Shown here: positions 26,601 to 38,600 of the stretch, piece by piece
Numbering within the stretch: the stretch's first letter is position 1
Layout of the letters: the number at the start of each line of letters is the position of its first letter
Origin: Tubiluchus corallicola
Taxonomy: Eukaryota > Priapulida > Priapulimorpha > Priapulimorphida > Tubiluchidae
DNA length: 60,000 nt
Assembly: GCA_030141605.1 (NCBI GenBank)
Contig: JAQGDQ010000157.1
Span: 64,001-124,000 of the forward strand
Reading direction: 5' to 3'
Position numbers and translations under genes: made by a program
Notes under the pieces: generated by a model
Databases searched by the model: none
Seen by the model: the letters and a program-made list of their open reading frames with translations, nothing else
What the model was told of the DNA's origin: nothing

Positions 26601-29600
26601 CTGTTGTACAGAGTTCCAAGAAAAACCAACGGATCACCCAAGGAAAAATTAAGATTGTTTCATCTTTTAATACAAATTTCTCCTTAAAAATACAGTAGAC
26701 TTGAGGCTAAAGTGAATCAGAGTGTTGTCTGGACAGTTGAGTTTCTGCATTAGCCAATTTCACACAAGTGATACTGTACATTGTTATAGTGCAAACATTA
26801 CTGTTATTGAAAGCTTTTTTCAATTTTTTTGTCAAAAATGAATTTTTAATTTGTTTAAGGCAAGCAAATGCATTTCATATATAATTTTGCAAGAAAATTA
26901 ATTGTGTGAGGCATAGAAACGTACAAAAATTATCAGATATAATGTAATAGCTGTTTAGTGAGACCAGTTTTTCATGAATCCATGCAAAATGCAGCAAACA
27001 CTTACATTCCTGAAGGAGTTAACGGATTTCAACAGTAACAGCAACACTGAAAAAACTCACTGCATAAAATCACGACTTTTTGTATTAGCACAAAATTACA
27101 CTAAATAGGCCTATTGCACACCTAATCGTGTGACAATCTCACTTATTTCCAACAACATTAAAGAACTTATGAACAGTAAAAAGAGAGTCATTTAAGTAGA
27201 TCATCTAATGCATAGTTCAAAAATTGGGTCACTTTTACAGTTAAATACTGGATAACCCGACTCATTTTCCTTAATAATTTTCTAAGCATCAACCTACCCG
27301 GAATATTAATTCGTCGGTAACTGTAAATGTCCGATCCAACTTTCCCGACATGTGGTTAATTTCTTTTTGCACTCCTTTTGTGTCTTGCAGCACCTGCAAT
27401 GTATTCCAAAAAACTACAAAAGCTGTTTTATTTAAGTGTAGAAAAACATTTAAGCGTATCGTGTCTGCGAATGCGAATGTCTAAGAGAACGTATTCCAAA
27501 TAAAAATGTCAAAAAACTAATGCCTCTTCACACTTCCACAGATTCATGATGATCGTGAAAAGGTCCAAGGTTAAGCGTACCATACAACATATTTGTGTAC
27601 ACTTGACAATGCAGTGCAGCCATGCTGTTGTAATGGTAACCGTTTTAACAGGTAGCTAGAACCTTACCTAGTTCATTTTTCTTGTTCCAAAGCAAGTTCC
27701 TGCTAGTAAATCACTCTATGCACAGTCTAATGCATAATTAAGTAAAGTCCACGTAAAACAACTGAATTTGCTGCATAAAGTCCATGTAAAACAACTGAAT
27801 TTGCTGCACTGATGTGGCAGACGGCTTTGCTTTACCCACACAGCACGTGACGGTTGTAGTTAAGACGCGTTGCTGTGGTACACTTAACACTTGACCTACA
27901 GCAACTGCACATGCCCATAACGAAACGGTGTCAAGGCTTATTAAAAAAGGGTTAGCAGATGTAAAATAATGGTACGCGCGATTCTTCTCTGCACTTTTTT
28001 ACCATCAAATTCTGTTTCAATGGCGATTTCCAGACCAAATGTGGTGTAGAGAAAAAATGCAGGAGGAAACTAAGCATATCACCATCATAGTGGAAAACAA
28101 AATAGCATAGAAACTTGTATGATAACGTATAAGAAAACAGTAAAGTTTATGCTTTGTTCATTGGAAATGCAATAATAAGTGAATGACGAGTGTTATCACT
28201 ATAACTGAATCACTGGCATCTGAATAACAAAAATCTGCTAACATGAGAAAGATATAAACAGTAAGCCCTCGCTTAACAATGCTAATGCATTCCAACAAGT
28301 ATGACTTTAAGCGAAACGTCGTTAAACGAAGCCAAGACTTCATAGAAAGTAATGTAAAAGAATTGAGATACGTTCCAGAGACAAAAATCAGTACTGCATA
28401 AATTGAATGTTTTATGAGTTTTGTTCATGTTTCTACTGATTAATTTTATTCTGCTTGCTGGAAACCATTATCTTTTTTATCAGTACCTAGCTAGCAGTTT
28501 CTCTTTCATCAACGACGAAGCCTAATTAGCTGTGAAACAATAAATAACCGCATAGTCAAAGCCAGGCCTGGATAACCTTGAGACCATTTCATCTACTTAG
28601 TTTGGTTGCTATAGCAACGGATTGTAGGCAAAATTCCTTGGCATAAAGTTTGCATTCAGGTGCCTATACATGGGTGTGTATAAACAGTAAACTGATTTTC
28701 CATGATAGCGTTTAGTAGTCAGTTGGGAAACAAAAACGTGTGAATTAATTGTACTGTTTTAATTACTGATGCATTTTTAGAACAGAAATTAATTGTACTG
28801 TTTTAATTACTGATGCATTTTTAGAACAGAATAATGCAATATGTGCTGTTTTAATGCTTCAAATTATGCAAAAATGTTGATGATAAAATAAAAACTGTGA
28901 GTGAGCAAAGTAAAAAAATCGTCGTTAAAATGAAATGTGCGACGTTAAATGAAAAGAAGGGTGTCAAATATTCAGCATCATTAAAATGAAATGTCATTAA
29001 ATGGGGAGTCGCTAAGTGAAGACTTACTGTACTAAAAAACAACTTATATACTTGTTTTTATGGCTACTGATAAAGACCGTGATGACAACGAGAAGCAGCA
29101 ACAGCGGCGGCAACAAAACATAATCAAGTCTACAGTCTTTCGTCTACTAAGAAATTCTATATTATAGCAAAATTTTGTGTGCCATTCACCTTTTGGATAT
29201 CACAATTTTGTTTGTTTATGTTGCTGATAATTTCCATAATTCGTTTGGTATAAGCAGCCCGGTTCAAGTCTTTTGGTGTCCTCTCATACTCAGCCACCTA
29301 AGGAAAAAATAAATCACATAAGCAGAAATTTACATTTCGTAGTCAGAAAGTTAATTGGATTAAAAATCGTTAAAGTTCTGGTAAAACTCAACTCACACAA
29401 TAAGTAATAAGAAGGAAAATTAAAGGAAATGTCAAGCCTTCTGGGAAGTTAGGCTTATTTCAATGTTTGAAGAATGTTAGAAGGACTTGGCAATAAAACT
29501 GCAATAAGCGCCTCGTGTAATTAGTAAAATCACTTTAAAGTCGCGATCACTTCATGCTTGGGGACTCACATTATCAATGCCCATTCTTCCACCAATGATG

Positions 29601-32600
29601 TCATTCGTCTTGAAGAAAAGTAGCGCATTGTCAATCTTCACCAAAACGTATAAGTTTTTACAAAGAAATTAGATAGCTAATTTTGTAATATTTTTGCGTG
29701 AACATTAGGTAAGCTGCAGAAGTTTGAATTAGTTTAAGCAGTGTGCTCTTACAGAAAGCCACGGCACGCTTATGAAAAGTCACGAAGTATCCCAGTTACA
29801 TCATGACTTTCAAGTGAATGGTGGCATGCCTGAAAATTTCTATTCAGACGTAGCACATTTTACATTGATGCTTTATAGATAGTTCTTCGCAAATTTCTTT
29901 ATGTTTTCGCATTGCTTTGCATTCCGGACTGCTTTTAACAAAAAATACTACAGTTAACAAGTTGTAGTTACAGTCACAAACTTGTACCAATTGTTTATAG
30001 TATTCGTCCTTGTCTTTTATTAAAGCAGCATCTTCTCTCATCTTCTCTCGCAGCTGCTTTATGTCTTCCAGTATCCGCTGAGAATCCGTCTATAAATAAA
30101 TAAATTCACATGTATAACAGGTGAAGTGTTGAGAAACTAACAAAATGATTAAATGTGACATGAACCACCATATTAAATTTTAAATGCTTCGCTGTTTTAA
30201 TTTTGCCAAAAAAGTCTGCCATTCAGAAATAAGTGCATTGTTAGTCTAGTTCAGTTTTTCTCAAAGTGGCCAGTACTGCCCCCGGGGGCAGTAGAAAGAT
30301 CTGGAAAGGACAGTAGGGGGCGACAGGGTAGCTTTAGGAGCAGTTAATAAATAACTTTTTGTATTTTACAAAATCTGAATGATAAAATATATATCAAAAT
30401 ATAAGGTAATAACATTAATATAAGGTAATAACAGTAATATAAGGTAATAATAGTAATATAAGGTATTATGACTTGATGTGTCATAAAATATAAAGTAAAG
30501 GTACACGTATGCAGCTTAAAGAGAATAAAAGTGACATAAGAATTATAAACGAATGCATAGCTTTGTTACGTAGCCAAATGTGAGAGTCGAAAGATCCCTC
30601 TATATTGCTGACACAGCTAAAACTGCTAAATAAATTGGTTTACTAAATTAGGTTTTATCTGTGAAATACATCTTTGTGTTTAATTTTGTAGTTTTCAATT
30701 TGAAGCATACCAAAATAAAAAAGCTGCATGTTTGCATGTGTGTATGAGGAAGGGGGAGGGAACCCTAAGAATTCACCTGGAAGCCAACTGGGTGCTAGCC
30801 TGGAAAGTTTGGGAACCACTGGTCTAGTTGTCAGAAGAGAAGAAATCGTTATACATCTCTTTTCCATTTTATCATCATAAAATGATCAAGCTTCAAACTT
30901 TGTCGAATCACAATGGGATTTTTATTATCGCCCAAAAAGTCTGTCAAAGATTGGCAATTGCTGTGAGATCTTTTTCACTTTTTAACCAGTTATTTTTAGA
31001 CATCACAACCCACAGACATTCAACTTTAATGCTACACAAACGTTACGATGTTATGCACCACGGCCAAAGTCAGGGACGGCTCTAGATAGTTTGACGCCCT
31101 AGGCAAGTGTTTTTGCGACCACTCTTCAACGGTCCCTATCATGTTGCCAATCTTGAATTTTTCTTGTATAATCTTATAATAAAATGTAATGGTATCAGTG
31201 TGTGTTGAGCATATGCACATATTATAGTGTACAAATTAAGCATAGTTAATTAACTATCTAAACCTTGTGCTGCTTGAATTTGAAATTTAATTTACGACCG
31301 CTTGAATTTGAAATTGGATTTATGACTATTTGAATTTGAAATAGGATTTATGACCCAATTGTACTCTACATGACACGCCAGCTTTTTTACCTTTCGTTTC
31401 CTGTTGGCCCGAAGACTTCAATTCTTATATGTTTGTCCACCATAGTTAGATAAATGCTATTGTTAGATTTTTTTATTAACGGAAAGGTCATTCAGTAAGC
31501 ACTTAAAAGAAGACAGGGTGATTTTTCATATGCTACACCATTTTCAAGTTCAATAAAAAGTATACATTTTAACACAATTAATACTGCAATAGCATTTCTA
31601 ATGATTAATAATAGATCAAAAACTTAATTAACGGTGGGCCAGCCCAACTATTGAAGACATCAAAAACTAACATAATTTTCAACAGCAAAAACAATCCACC
31701 AGCATGTTGTACTTCTTTGCAAAAGCGAAAATTGCAATACAGTGCTACTGTAAGATATTCAGTGTGTGTACTAAAGCTAGGCAAATCAGTGAATTATACA
31801 TTTCCACAGGAAAATAAGGCAACTTTTCATTTCATTTAATTAGTGTTGCGCACTTAAAGAAACACACATACAGTATGCTATTACTTACACTAAACTTAAA
31901 AAATTAAAGTTTAGATATGACGATATGACTTATATATATTGCGAACCACAAGCATGTGTACGTGATGTGGCTTTATAATTAATGGACCGTTTACATGTTC
32001 CCGTAAATTCTTCGGCGTTATCATGGATAACCACACATTTTTCCATCAAAAAGGTAAAGTTTTGCTCCCGCACTGGCCTCTTGGGAAAGGGCAAGGAGAG
32101 CCACTGCCCACTCTGCCCCTGCGACTCTGGCGCCCCTGGAAATATGGCACACAATCTATAGACCTCTAGTTTGCAGAGCAGTAAGAGTTTGCCAATCTGC
32201 AGTTTCAATTTTCTTTGTGAAGCCATAAAATTACTCTTTGGGGGAGATCCCCTGGTTGGGAATCCCCAGTTTAATTCATACGTACTACTTTATTTTCGTT
32301 GGCATTTTTTAATTGCTGATACTTTTCTTCCAACGGTATCCTGTGTTGCTCCCACTGTTCAGCTAGAATGGCAAGTCTCTTTGAACTAACTTCTACCAAT
32401 TCCTAGAACACAAAAATGGTTTTTATGAAATAACAATTTACTAATAAATTCTTTAACTCCCTCAGGATTGTAAGCACTTGTTACACTTTACATGGATTCA
32501 TGAAAAACAGTTCTCACCTAGCAACAATTACGTTATGTTTGATCATTTTTGTACGTTTCTACTCCTCACACAATAGACTTTCATGCAAAATCAAATATAT

Positions 32601-35600
32601 AATGCATTAGCTTACCTTCAACAAATTAAATTTTTGATGAAAAAATCGAAAAAAGCTTGCAGCAACTGCAGTGTTTGCAATGTAACAATGTACAATATCA
32701 TTTGTGTGAAATCAGCTAATGCAGAAAAGTTCAACTATCCAGACACAACACTCTGATATACTTTGGCCTCAAGTCTACTCTATTTTTAAGGAGAAATTCC
32801 TGTTAAAAGTTGAACCGACCTTAATTTGTCCTTGGTTGATTGGTTGGTTTTTCCTAGAATAGCAGGAAAACACTGCACCGCTTGAGCTGTAGCAAGCGGG
32901 CGATCAATAAATTAGTGGGTACAATTACGCAAGTGCAAACTAGACTAACTTACTCAATAGGCTAAGTTGGAGTGCCTGCAAAGGCTGTGCTTTTCTTAAT
33001 TTAATCCAATTAAATCACTTATAAATGTTTAAGCAAATAGTGTGATTGGATAGCCGAGATTCTCCTGAATAGAACAGTACCTAATTTGTAGCCATTTAGT
33101 TATGTCTGTGCTCACATAGTAGCAGAATAGTCATAGGTGTTATAAGACCTATTTTAAATGGTGCGAATGGTTATTAGGAGTTAAACCATCTTGAAAGAAA
33201 GAAGAGGATGTCCATGCCAATGTTTAGTTATAATGCTTCTGTTTTCCAACAATCACACAAAGTAAGAATTAAAATATATGCAACACACACGACAATGTGT
33301 TTCTGTGCGCGAAGACGTAGGCTGAGCCCAGGTAGCGATTTTAAAATTTTACGAATCTACTGGAATTTTGGGATTGTAACTTAATATCACAATGTCCTAT
33401 TACTTGGTACTACAGGTCTACAACGATTAACCTGTTACAATATTAATGTTGTTTTTTACTTTTCCAAAGCTAACAATAAAATATAGCCTCTATGATTATA
33501 AAGCCGACACCAGAAGTTGCGTATGGTGATGATTTATAATCACGAAGGTACTACTTCTTTAATCTAACATACTTTTAATTTAGCTATATTATTGTCGGCA
33601 TCAGGAAGCAAATCAAAAACACGTTTTTTCATTTTGTACGTCGTCTCTAGTTCTGCGTTTTTCTCCTCATAACTTACAAGCTCTTCTTCCATCTGCAAAA
33701 CATTAAATCACAAAATAAACAATGAAGTAGATAAATAATAAATAACAAATAATAAAAAATGATCAAGCCAGTTGCAGTAAAATAATCAAGTTTATATACA
33801 CTTGTACACAAAATATCAACTACACTCGTATCTCGGTTTTCTGGACAAATTTCCCGGGAGACGTCAGAGTCCAAATTTGCTGATTGTCCGTATTTACCGA
33901 TACTAAGCTAATACAGCAGGCGCCATACATTAGGCTCATGGTAATGTAGAATCAATCGCCTAATTGTCTCAAAAACGTCTAGTACGGCCACTGCAAAAGT
34001 ATATAAAAACTGTCGGCAATTGACTCAACTAACTCCGCATAATTGACTCTATATTTTTATACATAGAAATATACGTGTGGTTACACTAATGTAATGATGT
34101 AAATGAAGTGACGGCCTGCCAACTAGCGGTTAGCTTGCGAAAGTCCGTAGTATGCACGACTTTTTAACGGTCCAGATTTTGACCGATTCTTCCAATATCC
34201 GTAAAAACAAGGTGCATTGTCAATTCTGTAGTTGTAATATTTTGCATATTGTAATCTTGTGCTAAATGGATAAATAAATAAATTTAAAAATGCCAATCAA
34301 ATAAGGCAAGCCTCAGACGTTGGTTTTCCTGCTATCAAAATGTTTACTGATTACCTGTATTGACTTAAAATTAATTTATAACAATCATATCAAGAAAACT
34401 AACAAACAAAGGTAGCTTGACTGACTAGTTGTGTATGGTGTACTCTAGGCTTTAGGTAAAATTGAGCAAGTAAAGGGCAGCACCATACACGACAATGTAG
34501 CAAATTACGAACTGAAGTGCTTGCAAGTGGATTGTGAAGAGTTTCAATATTATTTACTTTTCGTGTTAACACTCAATATCATATTATTCAATTTAACGAA
34601 AAGTCAAGAAGTGAGATTCAGTGGTTCAGCATGTGTGCAATTTTAATATCAACTAATGACAGTAAAGTATCAAGCTTACATATATCCTACATATGTTGCA
34701 AAGAAGCATTTTGAGAAACACGTTCAACTGGTTCTCAGGTAACACACAAGTGACAAAGAAACAAAGTGAACATACTAAACTGTCCTATATACACACACAC
34801 ACATGAGGAGTATGTTCAACTAGTTCTAAGACATAACACAAAAGTGATGCAGAATGAAATGAAGCATAATAAAATGTAATATATATATATGTATATATAC
34901 ACTATGCATGAAAACTATTTTAACTGGTTCTCTGGTAGCAAATAAAAGCGGTGCAGAAATTAAATGGCAGATTATTAATACATGCTTTGCCACAGTCAAT
35001 CAGGCACGAGAATAATTAGGCAACCAAAATCGTTCGTTAACTTTCAATATTCCTAATCATAAAAAACTCAATTAAAAATTTTTTTACTAACATGACTCTG
35101 TGGCCTAGCAAATACCTGTCTAATGTTACTTGAATATTGTTTCATTTCAGCTTTCAGCTGATCTAGTTGCTCTGCTATTTCCTCGACCTTCTTTCTCATT
35201 TCTGCTTCTTCCTCCTCCCTCTTCTTTATCTGATCTTGTTCACTGTCAATTCTAGCAGATGTCACTGTTGGTGCCTCTCCCTGTGAATATATACAGATTA
35301 CAGCTCAATTCTCAAATTGCGACCAGGATGATTGGTACCTTCAATTATAAAAAATTTATATCAAAGAAAAACACATTTTAGTTTCAAGTGTAGAATTTTC
35401 GACCAAAAATAAATATGTCATAAATATCAGATATTAAAGGCAAGGCCATTGTGGGAAGTTAGGCAGGCTTAATTGAATATTTGCAAAAAAATGTTAGAAC
35501 GATTAGCAATAAAAGTGTAGTAAGCGACTCGTGTAATTAGTATAATCACTGTACAGTTGTAATTATTTCGCATTTAGATGCTTCCATTTTCAATGCCCAT

Positions 35601-38600
35601 TCTTCTTCCACTCGTCATCACTCGTCAACTGAAGAAAAGCAGCGCACTGTCAATTTGTGTCAGAAGTATAATAAGTTTTTACAAAAAATTACACGGCTAA
35701 ATAGGTGATATTTTTACATGAGCGTTAGATAAGCTGTAGAAGTTTGAATGACTTTAAGGGCTGCGTGTGCTCAAGGAAAGCCATGATTCCCTTATGAAAA
35801 GTCCACGAAAATTTTACAATTTTCAAGTGAATGGCGGCAGCCACCATGCCCGAAAATTTCTATACTGCAGTAGCATAAATATACTTATACATAGTTTTTG
35901 TGCACATTTCTTTGTTATATTTTTCTAAGTTTAAGTGATAACAGCAAAATAAACCCAACACCTTAAGTGAATTGTCCTTTTCTTTCAGGAAAAAATTAAA
36001 ACAAATGGAAAGGAATCAATATATCACATTCGACAGATAGAAAACAGTCAAAGCATTCCCCTATAATAGAATAGATATCTGATGCCGATAACTGCAAACC
36101 AGTCTGAACAAATAAACAAATTTGTTGTGAAAAGCATTTGAAAAAACCACTTATTTGCAAAGGCTGTTATTGAGGAAAATTGTGAGATTCTCAGAAAAAC
36201 TTAGCTTTTAAACACACTGCAGAGAAAACGAAAATAAACAACACACAACGTAGTAAATAAACACCTACACACATCGCCGACAATGCAACAGAAATGGTAT
36301 GACCACGCACCTCTGTGGACTGGTACTTGTCCTCTTGAGCAAACCGTGATCCCTTCACCAACAATGTTTGGCTCTCCCTGGTTGGGGCACTTGGCAATAT
36401 GGCTTCTCCACCATCTGCAGCAGCAGCTGAAACGGCTTTGCTGAGCTGTTCTCTGATTCGTGACTGTAAACGCTCACGCTTCCGTGCCCGATATTCCTAG
36501 AATGAAACAAAATGAGATAGTATCAGTTTTTTCTTACACAAATAGATTTTTTTGTAAGGTCGTTCAACACAAAAACATCTAAGGAAACTCATAGCACTCA
36601 CTTAAATCATATCACGTGTTCTTTCAGCAAAGGTAACACTAGTAAATAGAAATTCTCTGCCATGCAGGTACAAATTAATGATTCACTTATATGGATTGAA
36701 CAAAAATTCATTTTATCCTTTTCTGCATTTCTCCAGTGCAAAATAGACTGTATACCATCTTCGAACTTCCAGATACTTTCTACAATCTCTCTTATCAATG
36801 CAGCAGTTGCCAGAGTTAATGAATCTGGCCATTTCATCTCCCATGCCACATATGCCTTGCTTAGGCATGATTTGCATGCACTCAAATGTGGCCTACTTTG
36901 CCAATTCAACAGCTCATTTTAAATAAAGGTTAAAGATTACTCTTGACAATGAGAGATTACCGTCCTGTTCAAACGGTACTTACATCTAAAGTTAACCATG
37001 ACGACAAACTGTACTTATTTCTTCTGTTAGCCATGATGACAAACTGTACATACTTCTTAAGTTAACCCATACAACAAACTACACTCACTTCTTGAGTTAG
37101 CCATGACGACAAACTGTACTTATTTCTTGAACCAGACATGACGACAAACTGTACTTGCTTCATGAGTTAGCCATGACGGCAAATGGGACCTACATCTTGA
37201 GTTAACATGAGGGCGAACGGTACTTACTTCATGAGTTACCACAATGAAGACAAACGGTACTTACTTCTTGAGTCACCCATGAAGACAAACTGTACTTACT
37301 TCTTGAGTTACCCATGAAGACAAACTGTACTTCTTGAGTTATCCATGAAGACAAATGGTACTTACTTCTTGAGTCACCCATGAAGACAAACGGTACTTAC
37401 TTCTTGAGTCACCCATGAAGACAAACTGTACTTACTTCTTGAGTTACCCATGAAGACAAACGGTACTTACTTCTTGAGTCACCCATGAAGACAAACTGTA
37501 CTTCTTCAGTTATCCATGAAGACAAATGGTACTTACTTCTTGAGTTACCCATGAAGACAAACTGTACTTCTTGAGTTACCCATGAAGACAAATGGTACTT
37601 ACTTCTTGAGTTACCCAAGAAGACAAACTGTACTTCTTGAGTTATCCATGAAGACAAATGGTACTTACTTCTTGAGTTACCCATGAAGACAAACTGTACT
37701 TCTTGAGTTATCCATGAAGACAAATGGTACTTACTTCTTGAGTTACCCATGAAGACAAACTGTACTTCTTGAGTTATCCATGAAGACGAACAGTACTTAC
37801 TTCTTGAGTTAACCATGACAACAAACTGTACTTACTTCTTGAGTTAGCATGACTTCAAATTGTACTTATTTTTGGAGTTAATCATGATGACAGACTATAC
37901 TTACTTCTGACTTCTTGAGCTAGCACGAGAATAAACTGTACTTACTTCTGGAGTTAGCCGTGAAAGTAAACCTTACTAACTTCTGGAGTAAGCCATGACA
38001 GTAAACCATACTTACTTCTGGAGTAAGCCGTGATGGTAAACCAAACTTGCTCCATTCTGTCTCCCACTCCTGCTCAACAGCTAGTTCCAATGCATGACTT
38101 TCAAACACGGATGGTTCAAGTCGCTCATTGCAAGCATCTATAAAATCAAAATTAATAATAACAACTATTGCACAGAAAACTGAGATTAGCTAAAAGTTCG
38201 TTATAAGAAAAATTGTTATTGTTGCTAAAAAGTACACAAAACGATTCGTACTAGTAACTCAAAGATTGACTAATTCTGTTTAACTCCAGAAAATGAATTT
38301 ATAATCAGTGCAGCAGTACACCATAAATGGTGCCTTTTTAATTTCAATAAAAAAGAAAAATTCCCTTAAGGCAGTGGCATAGTGGCAATGGCCCAGAACA
38401 CATTTTTCAAAATTGGCACCTTTTCAACAATGGAGTCATTACTTTCTTTGACCAACCTGCCTCCCGTGTCTTTGAAATGAGCGTACATTTACACAAGTCG
38501 TTTGTCACGGTTCACTGATTGAACCAAGGATCAAATTGTCCCGAATCTAATTATTGTAATATATTTTTGTCACACGACTATCTAGACACTATTGTCTAGC

